Shown: piece by piece, positions 1 through 8,116 of the stretch | Layout: each line of letters opens with the position of its first letter | Numbering within the stretch: the first letter of the stretch is position 1 | Origin: CAMPJM01 sp964440915 | GTDB lineage: Bacteria; Bacteroidota; Bacteroidia; Cytophagales; Cyclobacteriaceae | NCBI GenBank assembly: GCA_964440915.1 | Contig: CAYTTV010000038.1 | Span: 1-36,877, forward strand | DNA: 36,877 nucleotides | Reading direction: 5' to 3' | Program-made: the position numbers and the translations under genes | The notes under the pieces: model-generated | Seen by the model: only the letters and a program-made list of their open reading frames with translations | Database searches by the model: none | Told to the model about the DNA's origin: nothing

Positions 1-36
1 TTCAGAAGAGTCTAGGTTCGAGCCCTAGTCGGACAA
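1..36 (+). tRNA. 3' end of a tRNA, probably tRNA-Gln
   Basis: Only the 3' half is present. It shows a five-pair T stem (12-16 with 24-28) around the loop TTCGAGC, a seven-base 3' acceptor strand (29-35) and an A discriminator at 36; CCA is not encoded. Bases 2-6 (TCAGA) would be the 3' side of the anticodon stem. The anticodon lies outside the window. Glutamine is an inference from the TCAGA stem and acceptor sequence, which fit Bacteroidota tRNA-Gln as I remember it, and from the frequent position of that tRNA before prs in this phylum. Confidence 0.8.
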
Positions 37-95
37 CAGGGGGGAATAGGACAAGTAGTCCATTCTGAAAAATGACAAACCTGTTGTCAAATAAC

Positions 96-128
96 AAATT
101 GATCCCGGCAAACTATCGGGATCAATTT
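96..128 (+). terminator. Hairpin after the tRNA, probable terminator
   Basis: A perfect 12-bp inverted repeat (96-107 with 117-128) with a 9-nt loop lies between the tRNA and prs. The downstream sequence is AT-rich but has no long T run, so it may end tRNA transcription or act as a processing hairpin. Confidence 0.5.
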
Positions 129-166
129 ATTTAAGCACATACATACAAAGCGCCGCAAAGCAAATT

Positions 167-1093
167 ATGGCTAATGTTCAACTCTTCTCAGGAGAAAACT
201 CCAGGTATTTAGCAGAAAAAATCGCGAAAGCTTATGGACAACCTTTAGGGGCCATGTCGCTTTTTAAGTTCAGCGACGGTGAGATGTCTCCAAGCTATGA
301 CGAGTCAGTCAGAGGAAATGACGTCTTCCTCATTCAATCGACCTTCCCTCCTGCCGACAACATGATGGAGCTTTTGCTAATGGTAGATGCAGCAAAGCGC
401 GCAAGTGCCAAATATGTGACTGTAGTAGTCCCTTATTTTGGTTATGCGAGGCAAGACAGAAAGGATAAGCCACGGGTTTCAATTGCTGCCAAGCTAAATG
501 CCAACTTACTATCTGCAGCAGGTGCTGACAGGCTGATGACAATAGACTTGCATGCAGGCCAAATACAAGGCTTTTTCGATTTTCCGGTAGACCATCTTTA
601 CGGTTCGGCCATATTTGTTCCTTACTTGCGGAACAAGTCGCTGGAAAATTTGGTTTTTGCTGCACCCGATGTAGGAGGTGTGGGAAGAGCCAGGGCTTTT
701 GCCAAATACTTTACGGCAGAAATGGTCGTATGTGATAAGCATAGAAAAAGGGCCAATGAGGTCGCTTCGATGCAAGTAATTGGCGAAGTAGAAGGTGCAG
801 ACGTGGTCATTGTGGACGATATGATCGATACTGCGGGCACAATTTGCAAGGCGGCAGAGGTAATCAAAGAGAAAGGAGCCAATTCTGTAAGGGCAATTTG
901 TACACACCCTATTCTTTCAGGACAAGCGTATGAAAGATTGGAGCAATCGGTACTAGAAGAAATTGCCGTAACGGATACTATCCCATTGAAAAGGGAAAGC
1001 CATAAAATTAAAGTCTTGACGGTAGCGGATCTATTTGCCGATGCCATAAAAGCAATTCATGGTCATGGTTCAATAAGTTCCTTATTTATATAG
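167..1093 (+). CDS. prs: Ribose-phosphate pyrophosphokinase (PRPP synthetase)
   Basis: Makes 5-phosphoribosyl-1-pyrophosphate from ribose-5-phosphate and ATP in the cytoplasm, the precursor for purines, pyrimidines, NAD, His and Trp. The 308 residues match the usual class I length. Visible motifs are the flexible-loop region RQDRKDKPR at about 98-106, DLHAGQIQGFF at about 127-137, and the PRPP-binding signature VVIVDDMIDTAGT at about 212-224. The start is the ATG opening MANVQLFSG; no Shine-Dalgarno is seen. It is followed after 87 bp by the L25 gene in the same direction, so this may be a tRNA-prs-rplY-pth housekeeping group. Identification is secure. Confidence 0.97.
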   Translation: MANVQLFSGENSRYLAEKIAKAYGQPLGAMSLFKFSDGEMSPSYDESVRGNDVFLIQSTFPPADNMMELLLMVDAAKRASAKYVTVVVPYFGYARQDRKDKPRVSIAAKLNANLLSAAGADRLMTIDLHAGQIQGFFDFPVDHLYGSAIFVPYLRNKSLENLVFAAPDVGGVGRARAFAKYFTAEMVVCDKHRKRANEVASMQVIGEVEGADVVIVDDMIDTAGTICKAAEVIKEKGANSVRAICTHPILSGQAYERLEQSVLEEIAVTDTIPLKRESHKIKVLTVADLFADAIKAIHGHGSISSLFI

Positions 1094-1180
1094 AAACAAA
1101 GATTTCCCGTTATATTTATCTATAACAAAGGCCGGGTTGAAACGGGGCAATACGGGTCTTTAAATTCAACAAACAATAAA

Positions 1181-1810
1181 ATGAAAACTGTAGAGATTAT
1201 AGGGTTTAAAAGAGCAAATCTCGGCAAGAAAGAGGCGAAAAGGCTTAGAAACGAAGGCTATGTACCATGCGTGGTATATGGTGGAAAAGAGCAAACACAC
1301 TTCTATGCGCCTATGATTTTGTTTAAAGACTTGGTCTATACCCCTGATGTACACATGGTAGAAGTAAATGTAGAAGGAGAGATTCATAAATGCATTCTCC
1401 AAGACATTCAATTCCACCCTGTCAATGAAATCATCCTTCATGCAGACTTTTTAGAGCTTCAAGAAGGTAAAGAGGTGAAAATGAGTATTCCTATTAAACT
1501 TGTGGGAACTGCCCCAGGTGTAATCAAAGGGGGTAAGTTGTACTACAAACTTAGACACCTGCCTGTAAAAGCACTACCTGAAAACCTTCCACAATACATT
1601 GATGTGGACGTAAGCAAATTGCAATTAGGAAAGGCTGTTAAAATAGGTGACCTTAAGGTTTCCAATTATCAAATTCTTCTTGACGATATCAAATCTATCG
1701 TTTCTGTAGAGGTGCCAAGAGCGCTTCGAGGAAAATCGGGAGATGACGAGGAGGAAGAAGAAGGAGCAGCAGCAGAAGAAACTGCTGGCGAAGCACCGGC
1801 GGAAGCTTAG
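1181..1810 (+). CDS. rplY: 50S ribosomal protein L25, Ctc (long) form
   Basis: A 5S-rRNA-binding protein of the large ribosomal subunit. At 209 residues it is the long Ctc/TL5 type: an N-terminal L25 beta-barrel (about 5-92, with the motif LRNEGYVPCVVYGG) and a C-terminal Ctc beta domain (about 98-180). It ends in a very acidic tail (from about residue 187, Asp/Glu-rich then Ala/Glu-rich), which is common in Bacteroidota homologues. It sits between prs and pth and is followed by an intrinsic terminator, so the transcription unit probably stops here. Confidence 0.95.
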   Translation: MKTVEIIGFKRANLGKKEAKRLRNEGYVPCVVYGGKEQTHFYAPMILFKDLVYTPDVHMVEVNVEGEIHKCILQDIQFHPVNEIILHADFLELQEGKEVKMSIPIKLVGTAPGVIKGGKLYYKLRHLPVKALPENLPQYIDVDVSKLQLGKAVKIGDLKVSNYQILLDDIKSIVSVEVPRALRGKSGDDEEEEEGAAAEETAGEAPAEA

Positions 1811-1830
1811 TCGCTTCATCAACATTAATC

Positions 1831-1867
1831 AAAAAACCTGCATGTATCTTTTATGTGCAGGTTTTTT
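1831..1867 (+). terminator. Intrinsic terminator after rplY
   Basis: Stem CCTGCA/TGCAGG (1837-1842 with 1856-1861), extendable by one or two pairs, flanked by an A run on the left and a T6 run on the right. The layout is symmetrical, so it could stop transcription in both directions. Confidence 0.85.
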
Positions 1868-1974
1868 GTTATTAGCTTAGGTGTATAAATCAAAGAATGT
1901 CGAATTATAATGATGCGTTTGAATGATTGGCGAAACGCTTCATATCATCCAACATTTTATAAACAGAAGGCGCC

Positions 1975-2535
1975 ATGAAATATTTAATTGCAGGATTAGG
2001 CAATATAGGAGCCGAATATGAGCTCACAAGACACAATATAGGGTTTCTAATTCTTGATCGGCTAGCAGAACAACAAGGGGTTAGCTTTTCAAATGGGAAA
2101 CTGGCATTTACTGCGGATTTCAAATATAAAGGGAGGAGTTTTCATTTGATTAAACCTACCACCTATATGAATTTGAGCGGGAAAGCGGTAAACTATTGGA
2201 TGCAGGACTTGAAAATACAGCCTGAAAACTTACTGGTCGTAACAGATGATATTGCCTTGCCTTTTGGCAGCTTGCGCATGAGAGCAAAAGGCAGCAATGC
2301 GGGCCACAATGGCCTAAAAAGCATAGAGCAAGTGATGGGTGGTGCAGTATATCCGCGATTGAAATGTGGTATAGGCGATAACTTCCACAAAGGACAACAG
2401 GTAGATTATGTGCTGAGCCGATTTTCACATGAAGAATTTAAGCACCTCCCCGACATGATGGATAGGGCTTGCGAAATGATCCTATCTTTTGGTGCCATTG
2501 GGATCGAACGGACCATGAATTTTTATAATAAGTAG
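1975..2535 (+). CDS. pth: Peptidyl-tRNA hydrolase
   Basis: Cleaves peptidyl-tRNA released from stalled ribosomes, recycling tRNA. The 186 residues match bacterial Pth. Visible family features are the N-terminal GLGNIG, the catalytic His20 in TRHNIGF, the peptide-binding TTYMNLSG at about residue 61, the DDIALPFG segment with the conserved Asp at about 92-93, and GSNAGHNGLKSI. The ATG at 1975 gives the standard start MKYLIAGLGN. It lies 164 bp after rplY across a terminator, so it probably has its own promoter. It converges with the regulator gene at 2649. Confidence 0.96.
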   Translation: MKYLIAGLGNIGAEYELTRHNIGFLILDRLAEQQGVSFSNGKLAFTADFKYKGRSFHLIKPTTYMNLSGKAVNYWMQDLKIQPENLLVVTDDIALPFGSLRMRAKGSNAGHNGLKSIEQVMGGAVYPRLKCGIGDNFHKGQQVDYVLSRFSHEEFKHLPDMMDRACEMILSFGAIGIERTMNFYNK

Positions 2536-2648
2536 GGCTTGCTCAATACAAGATTAGTTTAGTTAAGAAAGCGGAATTATAATCTTAGGTTTTGACTTTT
2601 TAATATGCATATGCACCCAAGCTCCCTATCATGCTTTCGCTCAACAAT

Positions 2649-3305
2649 CTAACGCTCGACCAACAATTTTTCGCAAACAACATGACTTAATGTTTCTACC
2701 CTATTGTCACCATAGCTTATGGTCATACTACCATCGAAATCTTCAACGGATACAATGGTCAGCTCAACCCCAAGACGCAACTGACGGTTGTTTAAGAATT
2801 TCAAAAACTCATCCGAAGAGTGGGTTACAGCCGCTAAAACAACAGTTTCTCCCCGGGAACAATCACTCAATTGCACATAGCTTAACCCTTGCATTTTCCC
2901 GACCTTATCAGGAATAGGCGATCCATGAGGGTCCACTTTAGGGTAACCAAGCAACTCGTCCATCTTCTCGAAAAATGCTACAGATTGTATATGCTCTACC
3001 TGTTCGGCGATCTCATGCACTTCCTCCCATCCAAAACCCATTTTTTCCACTAAATACATTTCTGTCAACCGATGCTTCCTCACAATTAGTGCTGCAACCT
3101 GTTTGCCCTTATCTGTTAAGCGAAGCGGTTTATAGCTTTCATAATATACATAGCCTTTTTCCGCCAGCTTTTTCATCATACTGCTTACAGTGGGCATCTT
3201 GATCTCTAAGTGCCTACTCAAATCATTCACACTTACCTCTCCGTTGTCGTCGGCCAGGTTGAACAAGGCTTTTAAGTAATTCTCTTCGGCTAATGATCGC
3301 ATCAT
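2649..3305 (-). CDS. DtxR/MntR-family metal-dependent transcriptional regulator
   Basis: A metal-activated repressor of metal uptake genes. The 218 residues hold an N-terminal winged helix (recognition region MPTVSSMMKKLAEKGYV at about 37-53), a dimerisation and metal-binding domain, and a C-terminal FeoA/SH3-like domain (about 140-216). Candidate metal ligands are His78, Glu82, Glu101, Glu104 and His105. The pattern E-x2-E-H resembles MntR rather than the Cys-x2-E-H of DtxR/IdeR, which hints at manganese; the residue before the first Tyr-Leu is Asn9, where MntR has Asp and DtxR has Met. It is divergent from a TonB receptor gene whose promoter region carries a perfect palindrome. Either Met1 or Met2 could be the start. 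The metal (Mn or Fe) is not decided by sequence. Confidence 0.92.
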   Translation of the reverse strand: MMRSLAEENYLKALFNLADDNGEVSVNDLSRHLEIKMPTVSSMMKKLAEKGYVYYESYKPLRLTDKGKQVAALIVRKHRLTEMYLVEKMGFGWEEVHEIAEQVEHIQSVAFFEKMDELLGYPKVDPHGSPIPDKVGKMQGLSYVQLSDCSRGETVVLAAVTHSSDEFLKFLNNRQLRLGVELTIVSVEDFDGSMTISYGDNRVETLSHVVCEKLLVER

Positions 3306-3365
3306 GCAAATTAAAGCATTAATTCTAACCTGCCATGGATAAAATAAATTGTTTTAAAAGATTTT

Positions 3366-3381
3366 GTTAGACTAGTCTAAC
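3366..3381. promoter_or_regulatory. Perfect 16-bp palindrome, probable DtxR-family operator
   Basis: GTTAGACTAGTCTAAC is identical to its reverse complement. It lies in the 126-bp divergent region between the metal regulator and the receptor gene, 51 bp before the receptor ATG. TTAG/CTAA half-sites are the hallmark of DtxR/IdeR/MntR boxes. It ends 18 bp before a -7 element at 3400-3407, so a bound repressor would cover the -33 region. The assignment to this regulator is inference. Confidence 0.72.
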
Positions 3382-3399
3382 TTTTATGTTATAATTAAC

Positions 3400-3407
3400 T
3401 AATTTTG
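3400..3407 (+). promoter_or_regulatory. Bacteroidota -7 promoter element of the TonB receptor gene
   Basis: TAATTTTG matches the TAnnTTTG consensus and lies 24 bp before the ATG at 3432. No TTG is found at the expected 17-23-bp spacing upstream; that interval is taken up by the end of the palindrome at 3366-3381. Confidence 0.5.
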
Positions 3408-3431
3408 TCAGCATAACCATATGTTTGACGA

Positions 3432-5696
3432 ATGAAAACAAGATTACTGCTGATTATTTCGGTTATCGTATCAAATTTGGCTTGGGCCCAAACAGGTCAA
3501 ATAAGAGGGCAGGTAATGAGCAATAGCCAGCCTGTCATCTTTGGTCACGTGGGCATTTTAGAAATCAATAAAGGAGCTTCAACCGATGAAAATGGTCGTT
3601 TCGAGCTCCTTTCTGTCCCATATGGTCAATATGAGCTCACAATAAGTTGTATTGGATATGAGACCAAGAAACTAAAGATCCACGTCGACCGAGATATGCC
3701 TTTGGCACTCACCATTGAAATGAAGGCTGTGAGCAGTGCCTTAGATGAAGTAGTGGTGACCGGTACCATGAAGCCAATAAGCCGAGCAAAAAGCCCTGTT
3801 CCGGTATCGATCATTACCCCACAGTTATTTCGCAAAAACCCCACCCCTAGCCTTTTCGAGGCTGTTGGCATGATCAATGGTGTGAAGCCACAAATAAATT
3901 GCAATGTGTGCAATACTGGCGATATCCATATCAACGGCATGGAAGGCCCTTATACCATGGTTTTAATTGATGGGATGTCTATAGTCAGTGGACTTTCAAC
4001 GGTTTATGGCCTCAATGGCATTCCCAATAGTCTTGTGGAGAGGATAGAAGTTGTAAAAGGCCCTGCTTCTGCTCTATATGGTTCAGAAGCCATGGGAGGA
4101 ATCATCAACGTAATTACTAAAGACCCAGAAAAAGCTCCGCTTGCCAGCATAGACATCCATGGCACTAGCTGGGGAGAAATAAGTGCTGATGCTTCTTTGA
4201 AGGTCAAAATAGGGAAAAACACAAGCCTTTTGGGCATCAACTATTTCAATTATCAGAACCCGTTGGACAAGAATCAAGATGGCTTTACTGACGTTACCTT
4301 GCAAGATCGGATTTCAATTTTCAACAAGTGGAATTTTCAACGGAAAAATGATTTAATCGGAAGTTTAGCAGCGCGGTATATAGAGGAAGACAGATGGGGT
4401 GGCGAGATGAATTGGAGCAAGAAATGGCGAGGTAGTGACCAGGTATATGGTGAAAGCATCTATACAAGGCGTGCGGAGCTAATTGGAATGTACCAACTTC
4501 CCATTAGGGAGAAAATCTATGCCCAGCTTTCCTACAACTGGCACGACCAAAACTCGTGGTATGGTGACATGCCTTACATGGCCAATCAACAAGTGGCGTT
4601 TGTACAAACTTATTGGGACAAAGATTTTGGCCAATCAAACGCATTTTTATTAGGTATGGCCTTCAGGTACAATTATTATGACGACAACACGCCTGCTACA
4701 GCCACTTCAGATGGCACAGGGAATCAACCTGCCCACACCTACCTTCCAGGTGCGTTTGTTCAGAATGAATGGACAGCTACTCCAAAACACAAGCTTTTGG
4801 TGGGTTACCGATATGACTATGACAGAAACCATGGACATGTGCACTCCCCACGCATGGCTTATAAATGGTCGCCTCACCAATCGCACACTATAAGAGCAAG
4901 TTTTGGAACAGGCTTCAGGGTAGTGAACCTGTTTACAGAAGACCATGCGGCCTTGACTGGTGCGCGCGAGGTAATTATTGCCAATGCATTAGATCCTGAA
5001 AGATCCTACAATGCCAATTTAAATTATGTCGTCCATATCCCTTCTCAATATTTCTCATTAGAAATGGATATGACAGGCTTCTATTCGTATTTTACCAATA
5101 AGATTGTAGCGGATTTCGATACGGACCCTCAGAAAATATTGTACGACAATTTAAGGGGCCATGCTATTGCAAAAGGTATTTCGCTCGATACAGATTTTAT
5201 ATTTGACATCCCTTTAAGAATTTCGGCAGGCATATCTTATATGGATGTATATACTGTGGATGAAGAGGATGGAAAAAGTGCAAAGTCACATCAATTGCAT
5301 GCCCCAAGATGGTCAGGAAACTTTGTGGCCACTTACACTTGGCCCAAAGGATTTTCCGTTGACCTTACGGGCCAGTGGAATGGCCCGATGCGACTGCCCA
5401 TTCTACCCAATGACTATCGTCCAGAATATTCTCCGTGGTTCTTTATTGCCAACATCCAGATCACAAAAGACTTTGCCCATGGCATATCGCTCTATGGCGG
5501 GGCAAAAAACATTTTCAATTTTGTTCCTAGAGATCCTATCATGCGGTCATTTGATCCCTTCGACAGACATGTAAACGATCCCGTCAACAACCCTTATGGA
5601 TATACTTTCGACCCAAGTTATAATTATGCTTCGTTGCAAGGTATTAGAGCTTTTGCAGGCATCCGCTATAATTTAGCACGGAGACAGGATCCCTGA
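3432..5696 (+). CDS. TonB-dependent outer-membrane receptor, probably for a metal chelate
   Basis: Imports a ligand across the outer membrane using TonB energy. The 754 residues contain a signal peptide (1 to about 19, ending AWAQ), a CarboxypepD_reg-like beta-sandwich (about 22-98), a TonB-box-like DEVVVTG at about 104-110, a plug (about 120-230, with VERIEVVKGPASALYGSEAMGG) and a 22-strand-type barrel ending GIRYNL. It resembles CirA/FepA/BtuB-like receptors rather than SusC, which is longer and paired with SusD; no SusD is present. Cys157 and Cys160 (NCNVC) in the plug are notable. The adjacent DtxR-type regulator and palindrome suggest control by iron or manganese. The actual ligand cannot be read from the sequence. 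Confidence 0.9.
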   Translation: MKTRLLLIISVIVSNLAWAQTGQIRGQVMSNSQPVIFGHVGILEINKGASTDENGRFELLSVPYGQYELTISCIGYETKKLKIHVDRDMPLALTIEMKAVSSALDEVVVTGTMKPISRAKSPVPVSIITPQLFRKNPTPSLFEAVGMINGVKPQINCNVCNTGDIHINGMEGPYTMVLIDGMSIVSGLSTVYGLNGIPNSLVERIEVVKGPASALYGSEAMGGIINVITKDPEKAPLASIDIHGTSWGEISADASLKVKIGKNTSLLGINYFNYQNPLDKNQDGFTDVTLQDRISIFNKWNFQRKNDLIGSLAARYIEEDRWGGEMNWSKKWRGSDQVYGESIYTRRAELIGMYQLPIREKIYAQLSYNWHDQNSWYGDMPYMANQQVAFVQTYWDKDFGQSNAFLLGMAFRYNYYDDNTPATATSDGTGNQPAHTYLPGAFVQNEWTATPKHKLLVGYRYDYDRNHGHVHSPRMAYKWSPHQSHTIRASFGTGFRVVNLFTEDHAALTGAREVIIANALDPERSYNANLNYVVHIPSQYFSLEMDMTGFYSYFTNKIVADFDTDPQKILYDNLRGHAIAKGISLDTDFIFDIPLRISAGISYMDVYTVDEEDGKSAKSHQLHAPRWSGNFVATYTWPKGFSVDLTGQWNGPMRLPILPNDYRPEYSPWFFIANIQITKDFAHGISLYGGAKNIFNFVPRDPIMRSFDPFDRHVNDPVNNPYGYTFDPSYNYASLQGIRAFAGIRYNLARRQDP

Positions 5697-5821
5697 TCCA
5701 CAAATGAGAGGCATCGGCATCACTTCAAAACGGTTGTCGGTAGAATAATTTAAATTAAAACCTATAAAACTGGCAACAATCGACAGAAAGCCTTAATTTC
5801 CTGTTACGAAAACCACTCTAT

Positions 5822-6682
5822 ATGTCAAGCTTTGTCCTTAAAAATTTAACCCTAATTACGCTTCTGCTAATGCCATTCTTTTCGCCCGCTCAAAAGATGG
5901 GGATATCCTTTAAAATCGCCAGTTACAATATAAAATATGACAACCCAAAAGATACCGTCAACGCATGGTCCATCAGAAAAGGCACAATAGCGGCCATGAT
6001 GCTGTTCAATGAAGTAGATATACTTGGCATTCAAGAAGGTCTCCACCACCAAGTACAGGATTTAGATTCCCTCTTGACCGATCATGCCTATATTGGTATA
6101 GGGCGTGATGATGGTGAAGAAAAAGGAGAATATACTGCCTTATTTTACAACAAGAATTTATTTGAGGTACTCGACAGCAGCACATTTTGGCTTTCTCCTA
6201 CTCCTCACACTCCTTCTAAAGGATGGGATGCGGCCTTCCCTAGGATATGTACTTGGGTCGCACTTAAGGCCAGAAAGACCAATGACATCATTTTTGTTTT
6301 TAACACCCACTTTGATCATGTCGGCAAAACGGCACGATTAAATAGTGCTAAGTTGATCTTGGACCAGATTAAGACCATTGCGGAGAATAATCCGGTCGTG
6401 TTACTGGGAGACTTCAACATCGAACCTCAATCAGCACCTTACCAACTGTTGACGCAAGATCTTCACGATGCATTTTCTATCACACAAAGCCCTCACTTTG
6501 GCCCTACTGCATCTTTCAACAACTTTGATTTCCAAAAATCACCTCAGCGGCGAATAGACTATATATTTGTCAACAATTTCTTTGATGTTTTGAGACATGG
6601 CATTTTAAACAATCACTACAATAAGAAATATCCTTCTGATCACTTTCCCGTCATAGCTGAAATCAAATTTTCCATAGATTGA
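5822..6682 (+). CDS. Exported endonuclease/exonuclease/phosphatase (EEP) family hydrolase
   Basis: A Mg-dependent phosphodiesterase or phosphatase, probably periplasmic or secreted. The 286 residues begin with a signal peptide (to about residue 24, FSPAQ). EEP motifs follow in order: SYNIKYDN, GIQEG with the metal-binding Glu, NTHFDHVG, LGDFNIEP with the Asp-x-Asn pair, RIDYIFV, and SDHFPV with the catalytic Asp-His. All core residues are present. The family includes nucleases, sphingomyelinases and inositol phosphatases, so the substrate is open. It starts 125 bp after the TonB receptor and ends 21 bp before the esterase gene in the same direction, suggesting co-transcription with at least the latter. 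Confidence 0.88.
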   Translation: MSSFVLKNLTLITLLLMPFFSPAQKMGISFKIASYNIKYDNPKDTVNAWSIRKGTIAAMMLFNEVDILGIQEGLHHQVQDLDSLLTDHAYIGIGRDDGEEKGEYTALFYNKNLFEVLDSSTFWLSPTPHTPSKGWDAAFPRICTWVALKARKTNDIIFVFNTHFDHVGKTARLNSAKLILDQIKTIAENNPVVLLGDFNIEPQSAPYQLLTQDLHDAFSITQSPHFGPTASFNNFDFQKSPQRRIDYIFVNNFFDVLRHGILNNHYNKKYPSDHFPVIAEIKFSID

Positions 6683-6703
6683 AAGCATCATAAATAGCTT
6701 AAA

Positions 6704-7996
6704 ATGATAAATACAGCCTACTTTAGTTTATTGTTCGTAATGTTATTTGCTACCTCAGTACTGAATGCACAGGGCAATCAAATTGCTCAACAGACAAATT
6801 TGAAGTCTATTTCAGAATACCTACTCTATTTGCCTCAGGATTATGAAAATACCGGCTATAAAAGATGGCCCTTGGTGCTTTTTTTACACGGCGCTGGGGA
6901 AAGGGGAAACGACCTTGAGGCTGTAAAAAAAAATGGATTGCCCAAACTGGTGGCTGAAGGACAAGATTTTCCATTCATTATCGCTTCACCTCAATGCCCC
7001 TCTGGCCGCTGGTGGTCTACCGACGACCTCAATCTTCTCTTGGACAACCTTATTGAGCAATATGAGGTAGATGTGGACAAAATATACACAACAGGCCTTA
7101 GCATGGGTGGCTTTGGCACCTGGGAATTAGCTGCTCGCTTTCCTGACAGATTGGCTGCCATAGCCCCTGTTTGCGGAGGTGGCGATCCCTTGCAAGCGTG
7201 CAGACTGAAAGACATTCCTACCTGGGCCTTTCATGGAGCAAAGGACGTGGTGGTGTTTCCGTACCAGACCGAAAATATGGTAGATGCGTTGAAAGCCTGT
7301 GGCGGCAATGTGCAATACACGCTTTATGCTCAAGCTGATCATGATTCATGGACCGCCACCTATGAGAATCCCAAATTATATGAGTGGCTTTTACAACAGA
7401 AAAGAAAGAATGTGTGGGAAAAGGAATTTGCAGCTTTCGATAAAGAAGATAGCATAGCAGGGAGAAGAGAAGATGGCATACTCTTTACAGGAAGCTCTTC
7501 TATAAGGATGTGGAAAGACATCAAAAAAGACTTAGGCGACAGCAACATTCTCAATCGTGGCTTTGGAGGCTCCACTTATGCAGACCTCGATAGAGACATA
7601 GAGCGCATCGTATTCCGTTACAATCCCAGCAAGATATTCATCTATTCTGGCGACAATGACCTCAATAGCAATAAATCCCCTGAAGAAGTATTTACGGAAT
7701 TCCGTGGCGTGTATGGTAAGATCAAAAGGCGATTACCCAATACAAAAATATACATCATCTCCACTAAACCGAGTATATCCAGGGCCCATCTTCTTCCTAA
7801 ATACCAAGCCTTCAACCAGTATATAAAGGAATTTTTATTGCAGGAAAGGAATGCTACCTATATAGACATCTTCACGCCAATGATAAATGATGAAGGTAAG
7901 CCAAAGCAAGACCTTTTTTTAGGGGACAACCTGCACCTAAACAAAAAAGGCTATGCGCTTTGGACTGAAATCATAAAGCCCTATCTGCAAGATTGA
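6704..7996 (+). CDS. Exported two-domain esterase: alpha/beta hydrolase fused to SGNH (GDSL) hydrolase
   Basis: The 430 residues have a signal peptide (to about 22, LNAQ) and two complete hydrolase domains. The first (about 30-228) is a PHB-depolymerase/dienelactone-hydrolase-like alpha/beta hydrolase with FLHGAGERG, nucleophile Ser133 in GLSMGGFG, a candidate acid Asp in GAKDVVVFP and His in ADHDSW. The second (about 240-430) is SGNH: FTGSSSIRMW (block I), NRGFGGST (block II), SGDNDLN (block III) and DNLHLN (block V, Asp/His). Such domains de-esterify polysaccharides, lipids or siderophores; the substrate is not known. It lies 21 bp after the EEP hydrolase and ends the run begun by the receptor. 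Confidence 0.88.
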   Translation: MINTAYFSLLFVMLFATSVLNAQGNQIAQQTNLKSISEYLLYLPQDYENTGYKRWPLVLFLHGAGERGNDLEAVKKNGLPKLVAEGQDFPFIIASPQCPSGRWWSTDDLNLLLDNLIEQYEVDVDKIYTTGLSMGGFGTWELAARFPDRLAAIAPVCGGGDPLQACRLKDIPTWAFHGAKDVVVFPYQTENMVDALKACGGNVQYTLYAQADHDSWTATYENPKLYEWLLQQKRKNVWEKEFAAFDKEDSIAGRREDGILFTGSSSIRMWKDIKKDLGDSNILNRGFGGSTYADLDRDIERIVFRYNPSKIFIYSGDNDLNSNKSPEEVFTEFRGVYGKIKRRLPNTKIYIISTKPSISRAHLLPKYQAFNQYIKEFLLQERNATYIDIFTPMINDEGKPKQDLFLGDNLHLNKKGYALWTEIIKPYLQD

Positions 7997-8028
7997 TAGC
8001 GGAGCAATGGAAAAAATCATAAATATAT

Positions 8029-8072
8029 GCCACTGGACTGTTATAAGCAATATGTTCAGTCCAGTGGCATCA
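8029..8072. terminator. Perfect 14-bp hairpin between convergent genes, no T tract
   Basis: Arms 8029-8042 and 8059-8072 are perfect inverted repeats with a 16-nt loop. It lies between the convergent esterase (end 7996) and glucokinase (end 8117) genes, so a bidirectional terminator is the natural reading, but neither strand has a T tract after it. Confidence 0.6.
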
Positions 8073-8116
8073 ACGAATACAATCGTTGTCATTTTTGATT
8101 CAATAATAAGGTCGTA

